DNA of 44,308 bases from Pseudomonadota bacterium (GTDB lineage Bacteria; Pseudomonadota; Alphaproteobacteria; Sphingomonadales; Sphingomonadaceae), in the NCBI GenBank assembly GCA_963205265.1, contig CAUJJI010000137.1:1-44308 (forward strand). Reading direction: 5' to 3'. Of the stretch, positions 37,092-44,308 are shown one piece after another; positions within the stretch are counted from its first letter, which is position 1, and the number at the start of each line of letters is the position of its first letter. The notes under the pieces are model-generated. The model was not told the origin of the DNA and made no database searches. It saw nothing but the letters and a program-made list of their open reading frames with translations. The position numbers and the translations under genes were made by a program.

Positions 37092-39413
37092 TCAATCGAA
37101 GTCGATGGTGAGATGCGGCACCTCGCCTTCGATCCGGCCGTATGGGGTGCGGTAGTCCGTCACCGGCACGCCGAGGTCGCGGCCGACTTCCAGCAGCTCG
37201 CCGCCGCCCGCCGGGAAGACGATGCTGGTCGGCAAGTGGACGCGGCCGAGCTCTTCGCCGCCGGCGCTCAGGACGACGTCCGCCGCCCGGCCGGGCACCG
37301 GCACGTCGAAGCGCATGCGCAGGCTTGCCTTGCCCTGCGGCAAGGGCCTTTCGGTCCGCAGCGTGACGATCTCCTTCGGGTCGGTCGATCGGGCGAAGAC
37401 GAAAGCCGGCCTGCCCTGGTCGAGGAACAGGCTCCAGCCGCCGAAGCGGCTGCCCAGCGCCATGACCACGCCCGAGGCGTCGGCCTTGTCGAGCACGAGG
37501 TCGGCATTCAGCGTAAAGCTGCGCGCGACCAGCATCGGTTCGCTGTTGACCGGCAAGCTGACGTCCTTGCCCCAGAAGTCGAAATGCTTGCGCCCCGATC
37601 CGCGCATCTGGTCGGCGCTGCGCGCGATGGCGAAGCGATGGTCGAGCGGGAAGACGTTGTTGCGGCGCGCCTCCTCCTGCCACAGCGCCTGCATCGCCTT
37701 GAGCCGCGCCGGCTGCCTGGCGGCAAGGTCGGTCGCTTGCGAGAAGTCGGTGGACAGGTCGTAGAGCGTCCACTGCAGCTGCGGCCGGGTGCCGGCGGGC
37801 GGCACCTGTTCCCACGAGGCGCGGCCGTCCTCGCCGCTGAGGAACCAGCCGTCGTGATAGAGGCCGACCTTGCCGCCGATCTCGAAATATTGCGTGCGCG
37901 GCCGCGCGGCGTCGCATTTCGCCAGGCTGGGCAGCAGGCTGACGCCGTCCATCGGCTTCTGCGCCACGCCGTGGACGCTGCCGGGTGCCGGCAGCCGCGT
38001 CGCCTCCAGCACGGTCGGGACGATGTCGACGAGGTGGCCGAACTCGGCGCAGATCGCACCGGGCTTTGCGACATGGCCGGGCCAGGACAGGATCATGCCG
38101 TTGCGGATGCCGCCGAGCATCGAGGCGAACTGCTTGGTCCAGCGCAGCGGCGTGTTCATCGCCCAGGTCCAGCCGGCCGGGTAGTTCTGGTAAGTCATCG
38201 GCCCGCCCAGGCGATCGACATTGGCTTCCAGCCAGGCCGGGTCCTCGTCGTGCCGGGCCATCGAGCGCAGCTCGTTGATCGTGCCTTTCGGGCCGGCCTC
38301 GGCGCTGGCGCCGTTGTCGCCCTGGATCATCGCCACCAGGGTGTTGTCGAGCTCGCCCATCCGCTGCAGCTCGTCGAGCACGCGGCCGATCTGCTCGTCC
38401 TGGAAGGCGAGCTGGGCGGCGGCGACTTCCATCGCCCGCGCGGCGAAGGCCTTCTGCCCGGGCGTCAGCGAATCCCAGGCGGGAATGCCGTCCGGCCGCG
38501 GGGTGAGCTTCGTGCCGCGGGGGACGATGCCCATGGCCAGCTGCCGGCGGAAAGTCTCCTCGCGGATCCTGTCCCAGCCCTGGTCGAACCTGCCCTTGAA
38601 GCTGGCGATATAGTCGGGCGGCGCCTGGTGCGGGGCATGGGTGGAACCGGGCGCGAGATAGACCAGGAACGGCTTGTCGGGCGCCGCCGCCTTCTGGTTG
38701 TGGACCCAGCCGATGAGATCGTCGGCCAGCCGCCGGTCGACCATCCGGCCGCGGCCCTCGTCGGGATCGACCCGGCTGGTCCCGCGATAGAGCACCGGCG
38801 AGAACTGGTCGCTGTCGCCGTAAGGGAAGCCGAAGAAATATTCGAAGCCGAGCCCGGTCGGCCAGCTGTCGAACGGCCCGGCCTCGCTGCGCTCGTGGCT
38901 CGGCACGTTGTGGTGCTTGCCGAACATGGCGGTGTTGTAGCCGTTGAGCCGCAGCACCTGGGCGATCGTCGCCGTCTCGGGCGAGATGCGGCCGGTGTAG
39001 CCGGGATAGCCCAGCGAGAAGTCGCTGAGATAGCCGACGCCGGCATTGTGATGGTTGCGCCCGGTCAGGAGCGCCGCGCGCGAGGGCGAGCAGATCGCGG
39101 TGGTGTGGAAGCGGATGTAGCGCTGCCCCTGCGCCGCCAGCCGCTCGAGATTGGGCGTCGGCACCGGCCCGCCGAAAGCGCTGGTCATGGCGAAGCCGGT
39201 GTCGTCGCTCATGAACAGCAGGACATTGGGCGCGCCCTGCGGCGGGCGCAGCGGCCGCGGCGTGGCCGGCTTCGCGTCGACCACGTTCTCGGCAATGGTC
39301 CCGTCGAACGGTGCCGGCGGGATCGGCAGCACGGTCCGCGCGGACTGGGCCTGCGCCGTCGTCCCCGTGGCCAGTGCGACGGCCGTGAGCAGCAGCTTCG
39401 CGCGGCGTGTCAT
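37092..39413 (-). CDS. Exported type I sulfatase (arylsulfatase family)
   Basis: 773 residues from the Met at 39413, with a GGAGAGGG ribosome site and a signal peptide (MTRRAKLLLTAVALATGTTA, then QAQ). The sulfatase signature is CSPSR with the formylglycine-forming Cys at C108 (AICSPSRAALLTGR). Metal ligands are D70/D71 (FMSDDTG) and the later GDNGA. A C-terminal extension of about 200 residues is beta-rich and jelly-roll-like. It hydrolyses sulfate esters in the periplasm, but needs a formylglycine-generating enzyme encoded elsewhere. It is divergent from the LLM and sulfotransferase genes and same-strand with the SDR pair. Confidence 0.93.
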   Translation of the reverse strand: MTRRAKLLLTAVALATGTTAQAQSARTVLPIPPAPFDGTIAENVVDAKPATPRPLRPPQGAPNVLLFMSDDTGFAMTSAFGGPVPTPNLERLAAQGQRYIRFHTTAICSPSRAALLTGRNHHNAGVGYLSDFSLGYPGYTGRISPETATIAQVLRLNGYNTAMFGKHHNVPSHERSEAGPFDSWPTGLGFEYFFGFPYGDSDQFSPVLYRGTSRVDPDEGRGRMVDRRLADDLIGWVHNQKAAAPDKPFLVYLAPGSTHAPHQAPPDYIASFKGRFDQGWDRIREETFRRQLAMGIVPRGTKLTPRPDGIPAWDSLTPGQKAFAARAMEVAAAQLAFQDEQIGRVLDELQRMGELDNTLVAMIQGDNGASAEAGPKGTINELRSMARHDEDPAWLEANVDRLGGPMTYQNYPAGWTWAMNTPLRWTKQFASMLGGIRNGMILSWPGHVAKPGAICAEFGHLVDIVPTVLEATRLPAPGSVHGVAQKPMDGVSLLPSLAKCDAARPRTQYFEIGGKVGLYHDGWFLSGEDGRASWEQVPPAGTRPQLQWTLYDLSTDFSQATDLAARQPARLKAMQALWQEEARRNNVFPLDHRFAIARSADQMRGSGRKHFDFWGKDVSLPVNSEPMLVARSFTLNADLVLDKADASGVVMALGSRFGGWSLFLDQGRPAFVFARSTDPKEIVTLRTERPLPQGKASLRMRFDVPVPGRAADVVLSAGGEELGRVHLPTSIVFPAGGGELLEVGRDLGVPVTDYRTPYGRIEGEVPHLTIDFD

Positions 39414-39585
39414 CTCGCCCTCTCCCCTTTGTCGTGCGAACGGTGTGGGGCAATCGCGGCAGGAGATGCAAGACCAAGATGCAAAAGATCCTCCCCTGCG
39501 AGGCGAGCAACATGGATACACATTCCCCGTTGCGTCCCGATCTACTCTGTCTCACTAATGCGCATCAAAGGGAGAGACTTAGACA

Positions 39586-40704
39586 ATGGTACAGCCAGCC
39601 GCATTCCTGCGCAGCACCCTGCCGCTCGGCATCGACATGGTCGGCGAATACGATTCGGGCCGCTATCACTCGATCTGGATTCCCGATCACTACGTCAGCT
39701 TCTGGCCCGATTCGATCTGGACGCCGGAATTCACCGACCTCGCCAAGTCGTCCCCCAGCCCGCACCGGCATCTCGACGGCCTCGCCGTCGCCGCGGCCGC
39801 CGCCGTCCTCACCAAGAACGTGCCGATCGCGATGACCGTGGTCGACACCATCCGCCGCCACCCGGCGATGCTGGCGCAGACCGCGCTGACCATCGACCAC
39901 CTTTCGAAAGGCCGCTTCATCCTCGGCCTCGGCTCGGGCGAGCTGGAGAACACGGTGCCCTACGGCTTCGACTTCGCCAAGCCGGTCAGCCGCTTCGAGG
40001 AAGCGATCAAGGTCATCAAGCTGCTGTGGCACAGCGACGGCCTCGTCGACTTCGACGGCCAGTTCTACAAGCTCGAGCACGCGCGGCTCGACACCGAGTT
40101 CTACAACGGCAAGCCGCCGCAGATCTGGACCGGCGCGGTCGGGCCGCGGATGCTCGGCTTCACCGGGCGCGAGGCCGACGGCTGGTGGCCGGCCGGCACC
40201 TATACGCCCGAGGATTTCGCCGCCAAGCTCAAGGTCATCATGGACGCCGGCGACGCCGTGGGCCGCGACATGTCGCACTTCACCCCCGCCCTCACCCAGA
40301 TCTGCCTGATCGGCGACGAAGGCGAAGTGGCCGACATGCTCGAGCAGCCGATGGTCAAGTCGATCGTCCTGATGCAGACCGCCGAAGACCTGCGCCAGTT
40401 CGGCCACCAGCACCCGATGGGCCCCGAGTGGCGCGGGATCCACGACCTCAACCCGGCCGTGCTCACCCGCGAGCGGATGATCCAGTTCTGCAAGGAGCTC
40501 GACACCCAGGCGATCCGCGACATCTTCCCGGTCGGCACGCCCAAGCAGGTCGCCGCCAAGATCAAGGGCTTCATCGACGCCGGCGTCACCGTCTACAAGC
40601 TGATGGAATATGGCAGCATGGGCGGCGCCCGCTTCGCCGCGACTTCGGCGCTCAAGGTCCGCGAGACCGAGGACGAGATCGCCCTGCTCTGCAAGGGCGT
40701 GTGA
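39586..40704 (+). CDS. LLM-class (bacterial luciferase-like) flavin-dependent oxidoreductase
   Basis: 372 residues with the luciferase-like barrel: YHSIWIPDHYVSFWP, KNVPIAMTVVDTIRRHPAMLAQTALTIDHLSKGRFILGLGSGE (split), SRFEEAIKVIKLLWHSDG, IWTGAVGPRMLGFTGREADGW. The pattern is closest to the F420-type or phthiodiolone ketoreductase-like branch; whether FMN or F420 is used cannot be read. Starts after AGGGAGAG. It sits at the divergent promoter opposite the sulfatase, and its stop overlaps the sulfotransferase start (TGATG). It is not a LuxA/LuxB heterodimer. Confidence 0.9.
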   Translation: MVQPAAFLRSTLPLGIDMVGEYDSGRYHSIWIPDHYVSFWPDSIWTPEFTDLAKSSPSPHRHLDGLAVAAAAAVLTKNVPIAMTVVDTIRRHPAMLAQTALTIDHLSKGRFILGLGSGELENTVPYGFDFAKPVSRFEEAIKVIKLLWHSDGLVDFDGQFYKLEHARLDTEFYNGKPPQIWTGAVGPRMLGFTGREADGWWPAGTYTPEDFAAKLKVIMDAGDAVGRDMSHFTPALTQICLIGDEGEVADMLEQPMVKSIVLMQTAEDLRQFGHQHPMGPEWRGIHDLNPAVLTRERMIQFCKELDTQAIRDIFPVGTPKQVAAKIKGFIDAGVTVYKLMEYGSMGGARFAATSALKVRETEDEIALLCKGV

Positions 40705-41888
40705 TGGTGGCGACGATCGTCGAAGGCAAGCTCGACCCCGCGGCGCTGCTGGCGCGGGCGAAGGCCGAGACCGGGCTGTCGGACTGGGGCGACGACAGCT
40801 TCGAGCACCGCCTGGGCCTGGCGGTGAACCACATCAACTCGATCCCGATGGACGAGGCCGGGCGCGCGGCAGCGGCCGAGAACATCCACTGGCTGCTGAC
40901 CGACCGGTTGCGGTTCTTCGAGGACCGCAAGCTCTACCCGCTCGACGCCGAAGTGATCGACCACCCGATGTTCGCCACCGGCGAGCCGCGCTCGGGCACG
41001 ACGCTGATGCATGCGCTGATGAGCGTGGATCCCGGCGCGCGGGCGCTGCGCTTCTGGGAAGTGATGCATCCGTCGCCGCCGCCCGGCACGGTCGAGGGCA
41101 CCGATCCGCGCATGGCGCTGGCCGATGCCGAATGGCGCGAGATCAACACCAAGATGTGGAAGTGGCTGCACTGCCACCCCTACAACGACATGCTCGGCGA
41201 CGGCCTGCCCGAGGACGAGCGCACCTGGGCCTTCGACTTCCGGGTGATGACGCCGACTGCCTGGTGGCGCGTGCCGATGCAGAACCTGTCGATGGGCCTG
41301 CCCACCGATTCCGCCGCGCAGAACCGCATCCACAAGATGATGCTCCAGGCGCTGCAGTACAGACGGCCGAAGAAATACTGGGTGCTCAAGGGCTTCCACG
41401 GCTTCCGCCTGAAGGAGTTCTTCGAGACCTATCCCGACGCCACGCTGGTCTGGCTGCACCGCGACCCGGTGCAGGTCGCGGCCTCGTCCACCGCGATGAT
41501 GCGCGACATCATGGAAGGGATCGTCGGCCCGATCGACATGGTCGCCGAAGCGAAGATGCATCTCGAGCGGGTGCGCATGAGCATCGGCAACACCATGACC
41601 AACCCGCTGATCGACGACCCGCGGATCCACCACGTCCGCTACAAGGACTTCGTCGCCGACCCGATCGGCACGATCCGCGGCTACTATGAATTCACCGGCC
41701 GCAGGCTGACGCCGCAGGCGGAAGCGGCGATGCGGGGCTACCTCGCCGAGAACAAGGGCGATCGGCACGGCAAGTTCGCATATTCGACAAGCCTGCTGAC
41801 CGACGCCGGCTACGACATCGCGGCGCTGAACGAGGAGTTCCGCCCGTTCCGCGAGCGGTTCGGAGTCGAGGTGGAGGTGAGGGGGTGA
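40704..41888 (+). CDS. PAPS-dependent sulfotransferase family protein
   Basis: 394 residues (Sulfotransfer_3 type). The 5'-phosphosulfate loop is GEPRSGTTLMHAL (93-105), and the 3'-phosphate segment is LVWLHRDPVQVAASS, which includes the conserved Arg and Ser. C-terminal YKDFVADPIGTIRGYYEFTG is typical. It would transfer sulfate from PAPS to an alcohol or phenol in the cytoplasm. Proteins of this type are frequent in sphingomonads and mycobacteria next to degradative genes, and their substrates are largely unknown. Coupled to the LLM gene. The presence of a sulfatase opposite is notable. Confidence 0.92.
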   Translation: MVATIVEGKLDPAALLARAKAETGLSDWGDDSFEHRLGLAVNHINSIPMDEAGRAAAAENIHWLLTDRLRFFEDRKLYPLDAEVIDHPMFATGEPRSGTTLMHALMSVDPGARALRFWEVMHPSPPPGTVEGTDPRMALADAEWREINTKMWKWLHCHPYNDMLGDGLPEDERTWAFDFRVMTPTAWWRVPMQNLSMGLPTDSAAQNRIHKMMLQALQYRRPKKYWVLKGFHGFRLKEFFETYPDATLVWLHRDPVQVAASSTAMMRDIMEGIVGPIDMVAEAKMHLERVRMSIGNTMTNPLIDDPRIHHVRYKDFVADPIGTIRGYYEFTGRRLTPQAEAAMRGYLAENKGDRHGKFAYSTSLLTDAGYDIAALNEEFRPFRERFGVEVEVRG

Positions 41889-41902
41889 TCGGGCCCACCA
41901 TA

Positions 41903-42039
41903 TCCTCCCCGGCACGGGGAGGGGGACCACGCGAAGCTTGGTGGAGGGGGCCCTCCTCATCGATGCCACGTCAAGCGGGTAGCCCCCTCCACCCCCGCCG
42001 CTTCGCGCCGGCGGTCCCCCTCCCCGTTCCGGGGAGGAT
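41903..42039. repeat. Intergenic inverted-repeat element, subfamily I, copy 2
   Basis: The arms CCTCCCCGGCACGGGGAGG and CCCCGTTCCGGGGAGG match copy 1 at 21037-21186, as do the inner GTGGAGGGGG / CCCCCTCCAC pair and the TCATCGATGCCACGTCAAG segment. It lies between co-directional genes. Its last bases, GGGGAGG (42031-42037), are the ribosome site of the next gene. Confidence 0.75.
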
Positions 42040-42042
42040 GTA

Positions 42043-42852
42043 ATGCACCCCCGCGTCTCCCTCCACCAGGTCGCGTTCCTGGCCGAGCCCACGGCCGACT
42101 TCATCGCCTTTTGCCGCGAGATCGGCGTCGGCAACGCCACGCTCGTCACACCCGTGCTGTCGCAGCCGGGCGAAGTCGAGGCTGCCCGCGCCGCGCTTGC
42201 CGCGACCGGCGTGCGCGCCGCGACGGTCAACCACGTCTTCGGCATTCATCCCAACCTCGAAGCGGATACCGGCGAGGCGGCAACCCGGCTCCTCGAGGCG
42301 ATCGACATGGCCGCGACGCTCGGCGCCTCGGCGATCTACCTCATCTCGGGCGGGCGCGGCCGCCTGTCGTGGGAAGATGCCGCCGCGCGTTTCGCCGCGC
42401 TCCTCGCGCCTTGCCGCGAGGCGGCGCAGGCCAAGGGCGTCCGCCTGCTGGTCGAGAACGCCTCGGCGCTCAACGTCGACATCCACATGGCGCACACCCT
42501 GGCTGATGCGATCACCCTGGCCGAGACCGCGGGGATCGGCGTCTGCATCGAACTGCACGCCTGCTGGATGGAAGGCGGGCTGCGCGCGCTGTTCCGCCGG
42601 GCAATGCCGCTGGCCGGGCTGGTCCAGGTCAGCGACTATGTGCTCGGCGACCGCACCACGCCTTGCCGCGCGGTGCCGGGCGACGGGGCGATGCCGCTTG
42701 AGCGGCTGCTCGGCGACGTGCTGGACGCGGGCTACCGGGGCCTGTTCGATCTCGAGCTGGTCGGCCCGCGCATCGAGGCCGAAGGCGCGCGCGCGGCCTC
42801 GCGGCGGGCGGCCGACTATCTCTCCAACCTGCTGACCAGACTGGGAGCCTGA
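42043..42852 (+). CDS. Sugar phosphate isomerase/epimerase-like TIM barrel, second copy type
   Basis: 269 residues. The barrel follows the xylose-isomerase-like pattern: VSLHQVAFL, EIGVGNATLVTP, AATVNHVFGIHP, SAIYLISGGRGRLSW, VRLLVENASALN, VCIELHACWMEG, GLVQVSDYVLGD and GLFDLELVGP. Candidate metal ligands are the Glu in VENAS, Glu/His in IELHAC, Asp in VSDYV and Glu in LELVG. It is only distantly like the barrel at 34367. The ribosome site comes from the repeat directly upstream. It is followed after 2 bp by the DUF1214 gene. Confidence 0.85.
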   Translation: MHPRVSLHQVAFLAEPTADFIAFCREIGVGNATLVTPVLSQPGEVEAARAALAATGVRAATVNHVFGIHPNLEADTGEAATRLLEAIDMAATLGASAIYLISGGRGRLSWEDAAARFAALLAPCREAAQAKGVRLLVENASALNVDIHMAHTLADAITLAETAGIGVCIELHACWMEGGLRALFRRAMPLAGLVQVSDYVLGDRTTPCRAVPGDGAMPLERLLGDVLDAGYRGLFDLELVGPRIEAEGARAASRRAADYLSNLLTRLGA

Positions 42853-42854
42853 AC

Positions 42855-44090
42855 ATGGCCTATGGCGACGGACCCGCCGACGAGCCGCTGCGCGACGCCT
42901 GGCACGCCTTCTGCGACCGGCTCAAGCAAGCGGGCGACAAGGTGTTCAAGGAAGCCAACCCGCCGGCGCCCCTGCACCGCGCAGATGCGTTCCGCTTCCT
43001 CACGCAGAACCTGGGCCAGGCCTTCGACCTCGCGCTGGAGACCAAGGACCCGGCTTTTCCGCAAATCCATTACTTCACCACGCCGACGATGAAGCTGGGC
43101 GGCGACGTTTCCGACTTCACCTATCGCCAGGCCTGGATCAGCGGCGAGCACGCCTACCGGATCACCGGCCGGAAAGGCACGGCGCGCTGGTTCAACCTGA
43201 CCGTGCAGGGGCCCAAGCCCGACCGGATGCCCGGTACCGATTTCCCGCCGCTGCACGAGCCCTTCGGCGACATTCCCGAAGTCAACATCTTCGGCCACCA
43301 GATCAGGACCGATGCCGACGGCAATTTCGAACTCTATATCGGCGGGGCGGAACGGCCGGAGAACTGGCTGCCGACCACGCCGGGCTCGCGCAAGCTGTTC
43401 ATCCGCGAGGCCTTCGACGCCTGGTTCGAGAAGCCCACGACGCTGACCATCGAGCGCCTGGGCATGGACGCCCCGCGCCCGATGGCCAGCCCCGAGCGGA
43501 TGGTCGAGGCTTTCGAATGGGCCGGCGAATTCGTCTACGGCTTCATGCGCGACTGGCCCGAGCACAGCTGGATGACTTCGGGCGGGGTCTGCGATCCGAA
43601 CCAGCCCAACCTCTTTCCCGCCGACAAGAACGCCAACGACGCCGCCGACGCCAAGCGCGGGCGCATGGCGGCCAACATGGTCTGGTCGCTGCAGCCCGAC
43701 GAGGCACTGATCGTCGAGATGGACAACCACGACGGCTTCTGGCTGTTCGGCATGAACGCCGTGTTCGGCGGCAGCCTCGACTTCCTCCACCGCCAGACCA
43801 GCTATTCGCCGGCGCGGACCAGAGTCGACGGCGACGACGTGGTGCGCTTCGTCATCGCCCATGACGATCCCGGCGTGCACAACTGGCTGGATACACAGGG
43901 TTTTTCCGACGGCAATCTCGGCTACCGCAACCTGATGAGCCAGAACCCGGCAACCTTCCGCACCCGCCTGGTAAAACGCGCCGACCTGCTCGCCGCGCTG
44001 CCGCCGGACACGGCCATGGTGACGCCGGCCGAACGGGTGCAGATGCTGCAGGACCGCTATCACAGCATCAAGCTGCGTTTCGGGATTTGA
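42855..44090 (+). CDS. DUF1214-domain protein
   Basis: 411 residues, no signal peptide. The C-terminal half resembles DUF1214 (PF06742), including GNFELYIGG, LFIREAF and FRTRLVKRADLL. The N-terminal half has QIHYFTTPTMKLGGDVSDFTYRQAWISGEHAYRITGRKG (split over the fold), a beta-rich region common to these proteins. The molecular function is unknown; members often occur near steroid or hydrocarbon degradation genes. Co-transcribed with the TIM barrel gene, 2 bp apart. Confidence 0.8.
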   Translation: MAYGDGPADEPLRDAWHAFCDRLKQAGDKVFKEANPPAPLHRADAFRFLTQNLGQAFDLALETKDPAFPQIHYFTTPTMKLGGDVSDFTYRQAWISGEHAYRITGRKGTARWFNLTVQGPKPDRMPGTDFPPLHEPFGDIPEVNIFGHQIRTDADGNFELYIGGAERPENWLPTTPGSRKLFIREAFDAWFEKPTTLTIERLGMDAPRPMASPERMVEAFEWAGEFVYGFMRDWPEHSWMTSGGVCDPNQPNLFPADKNANDAADAKRGRMAANMVWSLQPDEALIVEMDNHDGFWLFGMNAVFGGSLDFLHRQTSYSPARTRVDGDDVVRFVIAHDDPGVHNWLDTQGFSDGNLGYRNLMSQNPATFRTRLVKRADLLAALPPDTAMVTPAERVQMLQDRYHSIKLRFGI

Positions 44091-44106
44091 TGGGGGGAGC
44101 CGTGAC

Positions 44107-44300
44107 CTTCCCCGGTAATGGGGAGGAACGGCCATGAGAACCTCCCCGGAACGGGGGGGTACTTAAGGATCCTCCCCCGTAGGGGGAGGTGGCATTCGCG
44201 TAGCGAATGACGGAGGGGTGTCAGCGTTCGATCGGAGGGGGACACCCCTCCACCACCGGCTGCGCCGGCGGTCCCCCTCCCCCTATGGGGGAGGATCTTT
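44107..44300. repeat. Intergenic inverted-repeat element, subfamily II, copy 2, with an extra half-element
   Basis: The complete element at about 44170-44296 shares GGAGGGGTGT...ACACCCCTCC, the GATCGGAGG segment and a GGCTGCGCCGGC hairpin with 26179-26306. In front of it, at 44107-44158, are two short hairpins CCCCGGTAATGGGG and CCCCGGAACGGGG. This looks like an element inserted beside, or partly duplicated from, another. It may end the transcript of the DUF1214 gene. Confidence 0.7.
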
Positions 44301-44308
44301 ACGCTGGA

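Noticed and set aside
39464..39484. Direct repeat AGATGCAA at 39464 and 39477 in the sulfatase/LLM divergent region
   Set aside because: Eight bases repeated once, at 13-bp spacing, is too weak to call an operator without conservation data.
39586..40704. Luminescence luciferase subunit (LuxA/LuxB)
   Set aside because: It is a single LLM gene, closer to F420-type or ketoreductase-like members, with no second subunit and no luxD; the LuxC/LuxE pair is 17 kb away.
37113..41888. An uninterrupted plus-strand frame of about 1590 codons
   Set aside because: Its first half is antisense to the arylsulfatase and its next part is out of frame with the LLM gene; only the end, from 40704, is a real gene (the sulfotransferase). 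High GC removes stop codons from the shadow frames.

Overview
The window is GC-rich and densely coded and looks like a chromosomal segment of an alphaproteobacterium of the Sphingomonadales (a Sphingomonas, Novosphingobium or Sphingopyxis type of organism). This rests on the FecI/FecR/TonB-receptor cassette, an exopolysaccharide operon of sphingomonad style, a good match to the EcfG general-stress promoter (GGAAC-N16-CGTT), a DUF6894 gene, many short-chain dehydrogenases and other degradative enzymes, and palindromic intergenic repeats. The genus is an inference. No tRNA, rRNA, CRISPR array, transposase or phage gene was seen.

Layout. Bases 1-362 carry no gene and hold palindromic repeats. 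Bases 363-6875 (minus strand) are one likely transcription unit: ECF sigma factor, FecR anti-sigma, STN-domain TonB receptor, Lgt-type membrane acyltransferase, a cysteine-rich radical SAM protein of the tetraether-synthase/COG1964 type, and a small two-helix membrane protein. Bases 6989-7699 encode a periplasmic M23 peptidase. Bases 7820-17989 (plus strand) are a tightly overlapped nine-gene polysaccharide operon: HpcH/HpaI-type aldolase, inositol-monophosphatase-like phosphatase, Wza/SLBB exporter, Wzz-like protein, GtrB-like GT2, GT-C/GT87-like membrane glycosyltransferase, NAD-dependent epimerase, ThDP enzyme, and GtrA flippase. Regulators follow (MarR, LuxR with a degenerate receiver, TetR), then an HSL-family hydrolase.

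Bases 21194-28405 hold a lipid or aldehyde module: LuxE-like acyl-protein synthetase and LuxC-like acyl-CoA reductase, divergent from a TetR regulator and an aldo/keto reductase, then an exported SnoaL-like protein and two tandem SDR paralogs. A VOC protein follows. Bases 29075-32546 are a compact unit that I could not match to a described pathway: a LIC_10091-like (Rossmann/methyltransferase-like) protein, divergent by 35 bp from a cupin plus a cyanophycin-synthetase-like ATP-grasp ligase whose Mur-ligase half is reduced to a fragment. Bases 32720-34233 hold a single-domain response regulator and a stress-type DUF6894/Crp operon. Bases 34367-44090 are catabolic: two xylose-isomerase-like TIM barrels, two SDRs, an exported arylsulfatase, a luciferase-like (LLM) flavin oxidoreductase, a PAPS sulfotransferase and a DUF1214 protein.

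How it fits together. The left third serves the cell envelope (nutrient receptor with surface signalling, lipid or lipoprotein modification, polysaccharide export). The right half looks like a catabolic island for a hydrophobic, perhaps sulfated or steroid/terpenoid-like substrate; the substrate is not determined by the sequence. Four GC-rich inverted-repeat elements of two subfamilies sit between genes in the right half, and one of them supplies the ribosome binding site of the gene after it.
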